In this document: positions 39,401-53,858 of the stretch, one piece after another
Position numbering within the stretch: position 1 is the stretch's first letter
Layout: the number at the start of each line of letters is the position of its first letter
DNA from: Antedon mediterranea
Taxonomy: Eukaryota > Echinodermata > Crinoidea > Comatulida > Antedonidae
Length of the DNA stretch: 64,000 nucleotides
Assembly (NCBI RefSeq): GCF_964355755.1
Contig: NC_092672.1
Location: 17,234,501-17,298,500, forward strand
Direction: 5' to 3'
The notes under the pieces: generated by a model
What the model saw: only the letters and a program-made list of their open reading frames with translations
Told to the model about the DNA's origin: nothing
The model's database searches: none
Program-made: the position numbers and the translations under genes

Positions 39401-41019
39401 CATTTACAACCCTCAAAATATCTCACTTTCAAAAACTATATTATTTTCAATAAAAAAAAAAAGAAACGAAAAGTCCGTAGAGGTTCGAACCCACTAGTGA
39501 AAGCATTCAAACTTGAGCATTACCCGTTACGCCACAAACCAGTAGATGACTGAAGAGCTGATAATACTCTATTTATATGAAATAAATAATAAATCAATGA
39601 AAAATAATGCCATGCAACTTTGTTTCTGATTTTAAAAAAAGGTTCATTTGTTTAGGCCTGACATTTACAACCCTCAAAATATCTCATTTTCAAAAAAAAT
39701 ATTTATTTTCAATTAACAAAAAAAAGAAAAGAAATATCCCTAGAGGTTCGAACCCACTACTACGAGCACTCAAACTTGAGCATTATCCGTTACGCCACAA
39801 ACCAGTAGATCACTGAGTAGCTGATAATAGTCTATTTATATGAAATGAATGATCAATCAATGAAAAATAATGCCATGCAACTTTGTTTCTGATTTTAAAA
39901 AATGTCCACTTGTTTAGGCCTGACATTTACAACCCTCAAAATATCTCACTTTCAAAAAACGATATTTATTTTCAATTTAAAAAAAAAATTAAAAAAAATA
40001 TCTCTAAAGGTTCGACCCACTACTCAGAGCACTCAAACCTGAGCATTACCCGTTACGCCACAAACCAGTAGATGACTGAAGAGCTGATAATAGTCTATTT
40101 ATATGAAATGAATGATCAATCAATGAAAAATAATGCCATGCAACTTTGTTTCTGATTTTAAAAAATGTCCACTTGTTTAGGCCTGACATTTACAACCCTC
40201 AAAATATCTCACTTTTAAAAAACCATATTTATTTTCAATTTAAAAAAAAAATAAAAAAAAATATCCCTAAAGGTTCGACCCACTACTCAGAGCACTCAAA
40301 CCTGAGCATTACCCGTTACGCCACAAACCAGTAGATGACTGAAGAGCTGATAATAGTCTATTTATATGAAATGAATGATCAATCAATGAAAAATAATGCC
40401 ATGCAACTTTGTTTCTGATTTTAAAAAAGATCCATTTGTTTAGGCCTGACATTCACAACCCTAAAAAATATCTCATTTTCAAAAAAAATATTTATTTTCA
40501 ATAAGAAAAAAAAAGCAATATACCTAGAGGTTGGAACCCGCTACTGAGAGCACTCAAACCTGGGAATTACCCGTTACGCCACAAACCAGTAGATAACTGA
40601 AGAGCTGATAATAGTCTATTTATATGAAATAAATAATAAATCAATGAAAAATAATGCCATGCAACTTTGTTTCTGATTTTAAAAAAAGGTTCATTTGTTT
40701 AGGCCTGACATGAAATGTCCACTTGTTTAGGCCTGACATTTACAACCCTCAAAATATCTCACTTTCAAAAACAATATTTATTTTCAATTAAAAAAAAAAT
40801 CCCTAGAGGTTCGAACCCACTACTGAGAGCACTCAAACCTGAGCATTATCCGTTACGCCACAAGCCAGTAGATGACTGAGGAGCTGATAATAGTCTATTT
40901 ATATGAAATGAATGATCAATCAATCAATGAAAAATAATGTCACGCAACTTTGTTTCTGATTTTAAAAAAGGTCCACTTGTTTAGGCCTGACATTTACAAC
41001 CCTCAAAATATCTCACTTT

Positions 41020-41531
41020 AGTGGGAAAGATGGTATTGTTAGTAATTCGCGGTCAACACGCCACACTGTTGAATTTTGATTTTGTTAATCAATGTTGCTA
41101 CATTGGTAGCGAAATGTCCGATTCATGCAAGATATTGTATTGTAATATGTTATGAATAAACATTTATGGATGGTAGTTGGTGTGTATGGCCGCACCGTCC
41201 CTGAATAAACATGTTTTGAACAGATAATTTGTCTCCGATGATTTTTGTATGGGGTTAATGGAGAGTGAAATAGATCAAATATAGAACATTTGCAAAGATG
41301 CCGATTTCCAGACTGATTTCGAAACTTAGACTAATTCCGCCGCCGGGCTGGGCCTTAGGCATATACGAAGTCGAGTTTTTAAAGTAGAAAACTCTACCTA
41401 AACTTTTGAATTCGCATCTGGATAGTTGAATTTTGAACAAATATCATAAATATCATAGGTGATTATGTATGGTAATAAGTATAAGTATAAGTGCAATTCT
41501 GGGCTCTATTTTCATTATTAGCTCTGCCCCA
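41020..41531 (+). repeat. 512-bp non-satellite segment, internal copy 4
   Basis: Fourth internal copy with the same junctions. It carries GTCCCTGAATAAAC for GTCCCAGAATAAAC. It is the last copy inside the array; the next related copy is in the edge region at 59125. Confidence 0.9.
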
Positions 41532-44445
41532 ATAATAATGCCATGCAACTTTGATTCTGATTCTAAAAAAGATCCATTTGTTTAGGCCTGGCATTCACAA
41601 CCCTAAAAAATATCTAATTTTCAAAAAAAATATTTATTTTCAATAAGCAAAAAAAAGCAATATCCCTAGAGGTTGGAACCCGCTACCGAGAGCACTCAAA
41701 CCTGGGTATTACCCGTTACACGCCACAAACCAGTAGATAACTGAAGAGCTGATAATAGTCTATTTATATGAAATTAATGATCAATCAATGAAAAATAATG
41801 CCATGCAACTTTGTTTCTGATTTTAAAAAAAGTTTCATTTGTTTAGGCCTGACATTTAAAACCCTCAAAATATCTCACTTTCAAAAAAAATATTTATTTT
41901 CAATTAAAAAAAAAAGAAAAGAAATATCCCTAGAGGTTCGAACACACTACTGCGAGCACTCAAACTTGAGCATTATCCGTTACGCCACAAACCAGTAGAT
42001 GACTGAATAGCTGATAATAGTCTATTTATATGAAATGAATGATCAATCAATGAAAAATAATGCCATGCAACTTTGTTTCTGATTTAAAAAAATTTCCACT
42101 TGTTCAGGCCTGACATTTACAACCCTCAAAATATCTCACTTTTAAAAAACCATATTTATTTTCAATTTAAAAAAAAAAGAAAAAAATATACCTAGAGGTT
42201 CGACCCACTACTCAGAGCACTCAAACCTGAGCATTACCCGTTACGCCACAAACCAGTAGATGACTGAAGAGCTCATAATAGTTTATTTATATGAAATGAA
42301 TGATTAATCAATGAAAAATAATGCCATGCAACTTTGTTTCTGATTCTAAAAAAGGTTCATTTGTTTAGGCCTGACATTTACAACCCTCAAAATATCTCAC
42401 TTTCAAAAAAAATATTTATTTTCAATTAAAAAAAAAAGAAAAGAAATATCCCTAGAGGTTCGAAACCACTACTGCGAGCACTCAAACTTGAGCATTACCC
42501 GTTACGCCTCAAACCAGTAGATGACTGAGTAGCTGATTATACTCTATTTATATGAAATGAATGATCAATCAATGAAAAATAATGCCATGCAACTTTGTTT
42601 CTGATTGAAAAAAATGTTCACTTGTTTAGGCCTGACATTTACAACCCTCAAAATATCTCACTTTCAAAAACAATATTTATTTTCAAATAAAAAAAAATAT
42701 CCTTACAGGTTGGAACCCGCTACTGAGAGAACTCAAACATGGGTATTACCCGTTACGCCACAAACCAGTAGATAACTGAAGATCTGATAATAGTATATTT
42801 ATATGAAATTAATGATCAATCAATGAAAAATAATGCCATGCAAATTTGTTTCTGATTTTAAAAAAGGTTCACTTGTTTAGGCCTGACATTTACAACCCTC
42901 AAAATATCTCACTTTCAAAAACAATAATATTTTCAATAAAAAAAAAAGAAACAAAATATCCCTAGAGGTTCACACCCACTAGTGAAAGCACTCAGACTTG
43001 AGCATTACCCGTTACGCCACAAACCAGTAGATGACTGAAGAGCTGATAATACTCTATTTATATGAAATAAATAATAAATCAATGAAAAATAATGCCATGC
43101 AACTTTGTTTCTGATTTTAAAAAAAGGTTCATTTGTTTAGGCCTGACATTTACAACCCTCAAAATATCTCACTTTCAAAAAAAAAAGAAAAGAAATATCC
43201 CTAGAGGTTCGAACCCACTACTGCGAGCACTCAATCTTGATCATTATCCGTTACGCCACAAACCAGTAGATCACTGAGTAGCTGATAATAGTCTATTTAT
43301 ATGAAATGAATGATCAATCAATGAAAAATAATGCCATGCAACTTTGTTTCTGATTTTAAAAAATGTCCACTTGTTTATGCCTGACATTTACAACCCTCAA
43401 AATATCTCACTTTTAAAAAAACATATTTATTTTCAATTTAAAAAAAAAGAAAAAAAAATATCCCTAGAGGTTTGACCCACTACTCAGAGCACTCAAACCT
43501 GAGCATTATCCGTTACGCCACAAACTAGTAGATGACTGAAGAGCTGATAATAGTTTATTTATATGAAATGAATGATCAATCAATGAAAAATAATGCCATG
43601 CAACTTTGTTTCTGATTCTAAAAAAGATCCATTTGTTTAGGCCTTACATTTACAAGCCTCAAAATATCTCACTTTCAAAAACAATATTATTTTCAAATAA
43701 AAAAAAATATCCTTACAGGTTGGAACCCGCTACTGAGAGAACTCAAACCTGGGTATTACCCGTTACGCCACAAACCAGTAGATAACTGAAGATCTGATAA
43801 TAGTCTATTTATATGAAATTAATGATCAATCAATGAAAAATAATGCCATGCAACTTTGTTTCTGATTTTAAAAAGGGTTCACTTGTTTGGGCCTGACATC
43901 TACAACCCTCAAAATATCTCACTTTCAAAAACTATATTATTTTCAATAAAAAAAAAAAGAAACGAAAAATCCGTAGAGGTTCGAACCCACTAGTGAAAGC
44001 ATTCAAACTTGAGCATTACCCGTTACGCCACAAACCAGTAGATGACTGAAGAGCTGATAATACTCTATTTATATGAAATAAATAATAAATCAATGAAAAA
44101 TAATGCCATGCAACTTTGTTTCTGATTTTAAAAAAAGGTTCATTTGTTTAGGCCTGACATTTACAACCCTCAAAATATCTCATTTTCAAAAAAAATATTT
44201 ATTTTCAATTAACAAAAAAAAGAAAAGAAATATCCTAGAGGTTCGAACCCACTACTACGAGCACTCAAACTTGAGCATTATCCGTTACGCCACAAACCAG
44301 TGGATCACTGAGTAGCTGATAATAGTCTATTTATATGAAATGAATGATCAATCAATGAAAAATAATGCCATGCAACTTTGTTTCTGATTTTAAAAAATGT
44401 CCACTTGTTTAGGCCTGACATTTACAACCCTCAAAATATCTCACT
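41020..44445. repeat. Higher-order family 1, truncated unit 4
   Basis: Follows family 1 order through the short-A-run monomer at 43092-43277, the GGCCTTACATTTACAAGCC monomer and the GGGTTCACTTGTTTGGG monomer. At about 44445, within CTCACTTTCAAAAA, it switches to CAATATTTATTTTCAAATTA of a family 2 monomer. This is the breakpoint between the two higher-order families. Confidence 0.75.
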
Positions 44446-47440
44446 TTCAAAAACAATATTTATTTTCAAATTAAAAAAATATCCTTACAGGTTGGAACCC
44501 GCTACTGAGAGAACTCCAACCTGGGTATTACCCGGTACGCCACAAACCAGTAGATAACTGAAGATATGATAATAGTATATTTATATGAAATTAATGATCA
44601 ATCAATGAAAAATAATGCCATGCAACTTTGTTTCTGATTTTAAAAAAAGGTTCATTTGTTTAGGCCTGACATTTACAACCCTCAAAATATCTCACTTTCA
44701 AAAACAATATTATTTTCAATAAAAAAAAAAAGAAACAAAATATCCGTAGAGGTTCGAACCCACTAGTGAAAGCACTCAGACTTGAGCATTACCCGTTACG
44801 CCACAAACCAGTAGATGACTGAAGAGCTGATAATACTCTATTTTTATGAAATAAATAATAAATCAATGAAAAATAATGCCATGCAACTTTGTTTCTGATT
44901 TTTAAAAAAGGTTCATTTGTTTAGGCCTGACATTTACAACCCTCAAAATATCTCATTTTCAAAAAAAATATTTATTTTCAATTAACAAAAAAAGAAAAAG
45001 AAATATCCCTAGAGGTTCGAACCCACTACTGCGAGCACTCAAACTTGAGCATTATCCGTTACGCCACAAACCAGTAGATCACTGAGTAGCTGATAATAGT
45101 CTATTTATATGAAATGAATGATCAATCAATGAAAAATAATGCCATGCAACTTTGTTTCTGATTTTAAAAAATGTCCACTTGTTTATGCCTGACATTTACA
45201 ACCCTCAAAATATCTCACTTTTAAAAAAACATATTTATTTTCAATTTAAAAAAAAAGGAAAAAATATTCGTAGAGGTTCGACCCACTACTGCGAGAACTC
45301 AAACCTGAGCATTACCCGTTACGCCACAAACTAGTAGATGACTGAAGAGCTGATAATAGTTTATTTATATGAAATGAATGATCAATCAATGAAAAATAAT
45401 GCCATGCAACTTTGATTCTGATTCTAAAAAAGATCCATTTGTTTAGGCCTGATATTCACAACCCTCAAAATATCTCATTTTAAAAAAAAATATTTATTTT
45501 CAATAAGAAAAAAAAAGCAATATCCCTAGAGGTTGGAACCCTCTACTGAGAGCACTCAAACCTGGGTATTACCCGTTACGCCACAAACCAGTAGATAACT
45601 GAAGAGCTGATAATAGTCTATTTATATGAAATTAATGATCAATCAATGAAAAATAATGCCATGCAACTTTGTTTCTGATTTTAAAAAAGGTTCATTTGTT
45701 TAGGCCTGACATTTACAACCCTCAAAATATCTCACTTTCAAACAAAATATTTATTTTCAATTAAAAAAAAAAGAAAAGAAATATCCCTACAGGTTCGAAC
45801 CCACTACTGCGAGCACTCAAACTTGAGCATTACCCGTTACGCCTCAAACCAGTTGATGACTGAGTAGCTGATAATACTCTATTTATATTAAATGAATGAT
45901 CAATCAATGAAAAATAATGCCATGCAACTTTGTTTCTGATTGAAAAAAATGTTCACTTGTTTACCCGTTACGCCACAAACCAGTAGATGACTGAAGAGCT
46001 GATAATAGTCTATTTATATGAAATGAATGATCAATCACAGAAAAATAATGCCATGCAACTTTGTTTCTGATTTTAAAAAAGGTTCACTTGTTTAGGCCTG
46101 ACATTTACAACCCTCAAAATATCTCACTTTCAAAAACAATATTTATTTTAAATAAAATAAAAAAAAGAAACAAAATATCCGTAGAGGTTCGAACCCACTA
46201 GTGAGAGCACTCAAACTTGAGCATTACCCGTTACGCCACAAAGCAGTAGATGACTGAGGAGCGTATAATAGTCTATATATATGAAATGAATGATCAATCA
46301 ATGAAAAATAATTCCATGCAACTTTGTTTCTGATTTAAAAAAATGTTCACTTGTTTAGGCCTGACATTTACAACCCTCAAAATATCTCACTTTTAAAAAA
46401 CCATATTTATTTTCAATTGAAAAAAAAGAAACAAAATATCCGTAGAGGTTCGACCCACTACTCAGAGCACTCAAACCTGAGCATTACCCGTTACGCCACA
46501 AACCAGTAGAAGACTGAAGGGCTGATAATAGTTTATTTATATGAAATGAATGATCAATCAATGAAAAATAATGCCATGCAACTTTGTTTCTGATTTCAAA
46601 AAAGATCCATTTGTTTAGGCCTGACATTCACAACCCTAAAAAAATATCTCATTTTCAAAAAAAAATATTTATTTTCAATAAGAAAAAAAAAAGCAATATA
46701 CCTTGAGGTTGGAACCCGCTACTGAGAGCACTCAAACCTGGGTATTACCCGTTACGCCACAAACCAGTAGATAACTGAAGAGCTAATAATAGTCTATTTA
46801 TATGAAATTAATGATCAATCAATGAAAAATAATGCCATGCAACTTTGTTTCTGATTTTAAAAAAAGGTTCATTTGTTTAGGCCTGACATTTACAACCCTC
46901 AAAATATCTCACTTTCAAAAACAATATTTATTTTAAATAAAATAAAAAAAAAGAAACAAAATATCCGTAGAGGTTCGAACCCACTAGTGAGAGCACTCAA
47001 ACTTGAGCATTACCCGTTACGCCACAAAGCAGTAGATGACTGAGGAGCTGATAATAGTCTATATATATGAAATGAATGATCAATCAATGAAAAATAATTC
47101 CATGCAACTTTGTTTCTGATTTAAAAAAATGTTCACTTGTTTAGGCCTGACATTTACAACCCTCAAAATATCTCACTTTTAAAAAACCATATTTATTTTC
47201 AATTGAAAAAAAAGAAACAAAATATCCGTAGAGGTTCGACCCACTACTCAGAGCACTCAAACCTGAGCATTACCCGTTACGCCACAAACCAGTAGAAGAC
47301 TGAAGGGCTGATAATAGTTTATTTATATGAAATGAATGATCAATCAATGAAAAATAATGCCATGCAACTTTGTTTCTGATTTTAAAAAAGATCCATTTGT
47401 TTAGGCCTGACATTCACAACCCTAAAAAATATCTCATTTT
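44446..47440. repeat. Transitional satellite A block
   Basis: Starts with monomers sharing the ACCCGGTACGCC marker of family 2 (near 44531, also 50391, 52165 and 56812). It contains a truncated monomer near 45955-45970, where CACTTGTTTA runs directly into CCCGTTACGCC with loss of about 150 bp, and a 785-bp tandem duplication beginning at 46131 and 46916 that extends to about 47700. No other element is visible. Confidence 0.75.
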
Positions 47441-47700
47441 CAAAAAAAAATATTTATTTTCAATAAGAAAAAAAAAAGCAATATACCTTGAGGTTGGAAC
47501 CCGCTAATGAGAGCACTCAAACCTGGGTATTACCCGTTACGCCACAAACCAGTAGATAACTGAACAGCTAATAATAGTCTATTTATATGAAATTAATGAT
47601 CAATCAATGAAAAATAATGCCATGCAACTTTGTTTCTGATTTTAAAAAAGGTTCATTTGTTTAGGCCTGACATTTACAACCCTCTAAATATCTCACTTTC
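46131..47700. repeat. 785-bp tandem duplication of three monomers
   Basis: Both copies contain the unusual TTTTAAATAAAATAAAAAAAAG tract interior (near 46147 and 46932), CCACAAAGCAGTAGATGACTG, TCTATATATATG and AAGACTGAAGGGCTG. The copies are nearly identical, so the event is recent. Confidence 0.85.
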
Positions 47701-50700
47701 AAAAAAAATATTTATTTTCAATTAAAAAAAAAAAGAAAAGAAATATCCCTAGAGGTTCGAACCCACTACTGCGAGCACACAAACTTGAGCATTATCCGTT
47801 ACGCCACAAACCAGTAGATGACTGAGTAGCTGATAATAGTCTATTTATATGAAATGAATGATCAATCAATGAAAAAAAATGGCATGCAACTTTGTTTCTG
47901 ATTTTAAAAAATGTCCACTTGTTCAGGCCTGACATTTACAACCCTCAAAATATCTCACTTTTAAAAAACCATATTTATTTTCAATTTAAAAAAAAAAGAA
48001 AAAAAATATCCCTAGAGGTTCGACCCACTTCTCAGAGCACTCAAACCTGAGCATTACCCGTTACGCCACAAACCAGTAGATGACTGAAGAGCTCATAATA
48101 GTTTTTTTATATGAAATGAATGATCAATCAGTGAAAAATAATGCCATGCAACTTTGTTTCTGATTCTAAAAAAGATCCATTTGTTTAGGCCTGACATTCA
48201 CAACCCTAAAAAATATCTAATTTTCAAAAAAAATATTTATTTTCAATAAGAAAAAAAAACCAATATCCCTAAAGGTTGGAACCCGCTACTTTGAGCACTC
48301 AAACTTGGGTATTACCCGTTATGCCACAAACCTGTAGATAACTGAAGAGCTGATAATAGTCTATTTATATGAAATTAATGATCAATCAATGAAAAATAAT
48401 GCCATGCAACTTTGTTTCTGATTTTAAAAAAGGTTCATTTGTTTAGGCCTGACATTTACAACCCTCAAAATATCTCACTTTCAAAAAAAATATTTATTTT
48501 CAATTAAAAAAAAAAGAAAAGAAATATCCTTAGAGGTTTGAACCCACTACTGCGAGCACTCAAACTTGAGCATTACCCGTTACGCCTCAAACCAGTTGAT
48601 GACTGAGTAGCTGATAATACTCTATTTATATGAAATGAATGATCAATAAATGAAAAATAATGCCATGCAACTTTGTTTCTGATTGAAAAAAATGTTCACT
48701 TGTTTAGGCATGACATTTACAACCCTCAAAATATCTCACTTTCAAAAACAATATTTATTTTAAATTAAAAAAAAATAGAAACAAAATATCCGTAGAGGTT
48801 CGAACCCACTAGTGAGAGCACTCAAACTTGAGCATTACCCGTTTCGCCACAAACCAGTAGATGACTGAAGAGCTGTTAATAGTCTATTTATATGAAATGA
48901 ATGATCAATCACAGAAAAATAATGCCATGCAACTTTGTTTCTGATTTTAAAAAAGATCCATTTGGTTAGGCCTGACATTCACAACCCTAAAAAATATCTC
49001 ATTTTCCCAAAAAATATTTATTTTCAATAACAAAAAAAAAGCAATATCCCTAGAGGTTGGAACCCGCTACTGAGTGCACTCAAACCTGGGTATTACCCGT
49101 TACGCCACAAACCAGTAGATAACTGAAGAGCTAATAATAGTCTATTTATATGAAATTAATGATCAATCAATGAAAAATAATGCCATGCAACTTTGTTTCT
49201 GATTTTAAAAAAAGGTTCATTTGTTTAGGCCTGACATTTACAACCCTCAAAATATCTCACTTTCAAAAAAAATATTTATTTTCAATTAAAAAAAAAAGAA
49301 AAGAAATATCCCTAGAGGTTCGAACCCACTACTGCGAGCACACAAACTTGAGCATTATCCGTTACGCCACAAACCAGTAGATGACTGAGTAGCGGATAAT
49401 AGTCTATTTATATGAAATGAATGATCAATCAATGAAAAAAAATGCCATGCAACTTTGTTTCTGATTTAAAAAAATGTCCACTTGTTCAGGCCTGACATTT
49501 ACAACCCTCAAAATATCTCACTTTTAAAAAACCATATTTATTTTGAATTTTAAAAAAAAAAGAAAAAAAATATCCCAAGAGGTTCGACCCACTACTCAGA
49601 GCACTCAAACCTGAGCATTACCCGTTACGCCACAAACCAGTAGATGACTGAAGAGCTCATAATAGTTTATTTATATGAAATGAATGATCAATCAATGAAA
49701 AATAATGCCATGCAACTTTGTTTCTGATTCTAAAAAAGATCCATTTGTTTAGGCCTGACATTCACAACCCTAAAAAATATCTCATTTTCAAAAAAAATAT
49801 TTATTTTCAATAAGAAAAAAAAAAGCAATATCCCTAGAGGTTGGAACCCGCTACTTTGAGCACTCAAACTTGGGTATTACCCGTTACGCCACAAACCAGT
49901 AGATAACTGAAGAGCTGATAATAGTCTATTTATATGAAAATAATGATCAATCAATGAAAAATAATGCCATGCAACTTTGTTTCTGATTTTAAAAAAGGTT
50001 CATTTGTTTAGGCCTAACATTTACAACCCTCAAAATATCTCACTTTCAAAAAAAATATTTATTTTCAATTTAAAAAAAAAGAAAAGAAATATCCCTAGAG
50101 GTTCGAACCCACTACTGCGAGCACTCAAACTTGAGCATTACCCGTTACGCCTCAAACCAGTAGATGACTGAGTAGCTGATAATACTCTATTTATATGAAA
50201 TGAATGATCAATCAATGAAAAATAATGCCATGCAACTTTGTTTCTGATTGAAAAAAATGTTCACTTGTTTAGGCCTGACATTTACAACCCTCAAAATATC
50301 TCACTTTCAAAAACAATATTTATTTTCAAATAAAAAAAATATCCTTACAGGTTGGAACCCGCTACTGAGAGAACTCAAACCTGGGTATTACCCGGTACGC
50401 CACAAACCAGTAGATAACTGAAGATCTGATAATAGTATATTTATATGAAATTAATGATCAATCAATGAAAAATAATGCCATGCAACTTTGTTTCTGATTT
50501 TAAAAAAAGGTTCATTTGTTTAGGCCTGACATTTACAACCCTCAAAATATCTCACTTTCAAAAACAATATTATTTTCAATAAAAAAAAAAAGAAACAAAA
50601 TATCCGTAGAGGTTCGAACCCACTAGTGAAAGCACTCAGACTTGAGCATTACCCGTTATGCCACAAACCAGTAGATGACTGAAGAGCTGATAATACTCTA

Positions 50701-53700
50701 TTTTTATGAAATAAATAATAAATCAATGAAAAATAATGCCATGCAACTTTGTTTCTGATTTTTAAAAAAGGTTCATTTGTTTAGGCCTGACATTTACAAC
50801 CCTCAAAATATCTCATTTTCAAAAAACATATTTATTTTCAATTTTAAAAAAAAAGAAAAAAATATTGGTAGAGGTTCGACCCACTACTGCGGGAACTCAA
50901 ACCTGAGCATTACCCGTTACGCCACAAACTAGTAGATGACTGAAGAGCTGATAATAGTTTATTTATATGAAATGAATGATCAATCAATGAAAAATAATGC
51001 CATGCAACTTTGTTTCTGATTCTAAAAAAGATCCATTTGTTTAGGACTGATATTCACAACCCTAAAAAATATCTCATTTAAAAAAAAAATATTTATTTTC
51101 AATAAGAAAAAAAAAGCAATATCCCTAGAGGTTGGAACCCTCTACTGAGAGCACTCAAACCTGGGTATTACCCGTTACGCCACAAACCAGTAGATAACTG
51201 AATAGCTGATAATAGTCTATTTATATGAAATTAATGATCAATCAATGAAAAATAATGCCATGCAACTTTGTTTCTGATTTTTAAAAAGGTTCACTTGTTT
51301 AGGCCTGACATTTACAACCCTCAAAATATCTCACTTTCAAAAACAATATTTAATTTCAATTAAAAAAAAAAAGAAACGAAATATCCGTAGAGGTTCGAAC
51401 CCACTAGTGAGAGCACTCAAACTTGAGCATTACCCGTTTCGCCACAAACCAGTAGATGGCTGAAGAGCTGATAATACTCTATTTATATGAAATCAATAAT
51501 AAATCAATGAAAAATAATGCCATGCAACTTTGTTTCTGATTTTAAAAAAGGTCCACTTGTTTAGGCCTGATATTTACAACCCTCAAAATATCTCACTTTC
51601 AAAAACAATATAATTTTCAATTTTAAAAAAAAAATTCCTAGAGGTTCGAACCCACTACCGAGAGCCCACAAACCAGTAGATGACTGAGGAGCTGATAATA
51701 GTCTATTTATATGAAATGAATGATTAATCAATGAAAAATAATGCCATGCAACTTTGTTTCTGATTTTAAAAAAGGTCCACTTGTTTAGGCCTGACATTTA
51801 CAACCCTCAAAATATCTCACTTTCAAAAACAATATTTATTTTCAATTAAAAAAAAAAGAAAAAAATATTCGTAGAGGTTCGAACCCACTACTGCGAGAAC
51901 TCAAACCTGAGCACTACCGGTTACCCCACAAACCAGTAGATGACTGAAGAGCTGATAACAGTCTATTTATATGAAATGAATGATCAATCAATGAAAAATA
52001 ATGCCATGCAACTTTGTTTCTGATTGAAAAAAATGTCCACTTGTTTAGGCCTGACATTTACAACCCTCAAAATATCTCACTTTCAAAAAAAAATATTTAT
52101 TTTCAAATAAAAAAAATATCCTTACAGGTTGGAACCCGCTACTGAGAGAACTCAAACCTGGGTATTACCCGGTACGCCACAAACCAGTAGATAACTGAAG
52201 ATCTGATAATAGTATATTTATATGAAATTAATGATCAATCAATGAAAAATAATGCCATGCAACTTTGTTTCTGATTTTAAAAAAAGGTTCATTTGTTTAG
52301 GCCTGACATTTACAACCCTCAAAATATCTCACTTTCAAAAACAATATTATTTTCAATAAAAAAAAAAAGAAACAAAATATCCGTAGAGGTTCGAACCCAC
52401 TAGTGAAAGCACTCAGACTTGAGCATTACCCGTTATGCCACAAACCAGTAGATGACTGAAGAGCTGATAATACTCTATTTTTATGAAATAAATAATAAAT
52501 CAATGAAAAATAATGCCATGCAACTTTGTTTCTGATTTTTAAAAAAGGTTCATTTGTTTAGGCCTGACATTTACAACCCTCAAAATATCTCATTTTCAAA
52601 AAACATATTTATTTTCAATTTTAGAAAAAAGAAAAAAATATTGGTAGAGGTTCGACCCACTACTGCGAGAACTCAAACCTGAGCATTACCCGTTACGCCA
52701 CAAACTAGTAGATGACTGAAGAGCTGATAATAGTTTATTTATATGAAATGAATGATCAATCAATGAAAAATAATGCCATGCGACTTTGTTTCTGATTCTA
52801 AAAAAGATCCATTTGTTTAGGCCTGATATTCACAACCCTAAAAAATATCTCATTTTAAAAAAAATATTTATTTTCAATAAGAAAAAAAAAGCAATATCCC
52901 TAGAGGTTGGAACCCTCTACTGAGAGCACTCAAACCTGGGTATTACCCGTTACGCCACAAACCAGTAGATAACTGAATAGCTGATAATAGTCTATTTATA
53001 TGAAATTAATGATCAATCAATGAAAAATAATGCCATGCAACTTTGTTTCTGATTTTTAAAAAGGTTCACTTGTTTAGGCCTGACATTTACAACCCTCAAA
53101 ATATCTCACTTTCAAAAACAATATTTAATTTCAATTAAAAAAAAAAAGAAACAAAATATCCGTAGAGGTTCGAACCCACTAGTGAGAGCACTCAAACTTG
53201 AGCATTACCCGTTACGCCACAAACCAGTAGATGGCTGAAGAGCTGATAATACTCTATTTATATGAAATCAATAATAAATCAATGAAAAATAATGCCATGC
53301 AACTTTGTTTCTGATTTTAAAAAAGGTCCACTTGTTTAGGCCTGATATTTACAACCCTCAAAATATCTCACTTTCAAAAACAATATAATTTTCAATTTAA
53401 AAAAAAAAATCCCTAGAGGTTCGAACCCACTACCGAGAGCCCACAAACCAGTAGATGACTGAGGAGCTGATAATAGTCTATTTATATGAAATGAATGATT
53501 AATCAATGAAAAATAATGCCATGCAACTTTGTTTCTGATTTTAAAAAAGGTCCACTTGTTTAGGCCTGACATTTACAACCCTCAAAATATCTCACTTTCA
53601 AAAACAATATTTATTTTCAATTAAAAAAAAAAGAAAAAAATATTCGTAGAGGTTCGAACCCACTACTGCGAGAACTCAAACCTGAGCACTACCGGTTACC

Positions 53701-53858
53701 CCACAAACCAGTAGATGACTGAAGAGCTGATAACAGTCTATTTATATGAAATGAATGATCAATCAATGAAAAATAATGCCATGCAACTTTGTTTCTGATT
53801 GAAAAAAATGTCCACTTGTTTAGGCCTGACATTTACAACCCTCAAAATATCTCACTTT
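47441..53858. repeat. Higher-order family 2, unit a (6418 bp)
   Basis: Starts at a monomer with ATATACCTTGAGGTTGG and runs through AAAAAAAATGGCATGCAAC (near 47875), TTTAGGCATGAC (near 48705), the GATCAATCACAG monomer and the 1775-bp block, which it holds twice. Matching positions in unit b are 6418-6421 bp downstream (49180 with 55601, 49977 with 56398). Confidence 0.85.
50241..53791. repeat. 1775-bp tandem duplication inside family 2
   Basis: Blocks 50241-52016 and 52017-53791 repeat almost exactly. Each ends with a monomer that lost its A-box region (CCGAGAGCCCACAAACCAG near 51660 and 53440), then a monomer with the variant GCACTACCGGTTACCCC. The corresponding part of unit b (about 56660-58435) has this block once, so the doubling is specific to unit a. 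Confidence 0.85.

Larger units (their letters stand above)
32814..41019. repeat. Higher-order family 1, unit 3 (8206 bp)
   Basis: The longest unit. It contains an internal 1556-bp tandem duplication (33387-34942 and 34943-36498) and three CCTGACATGAAATG junctions (near 38293, 39104 and 40703), so at least two further unequal exchanges expanded it relative to unit 1. Order is otherwise the same as in units 1 and 2. Confidence 0.85.

Noticed and set aside
21464-41440. A 61-codon minus-strand frame present in all four internal 512-bp copies
   Set aside because: The copies are recent duplicates, so identity is not evidence of selection. The edge copy at 59125-59635 has an in-frame stop near 59457.
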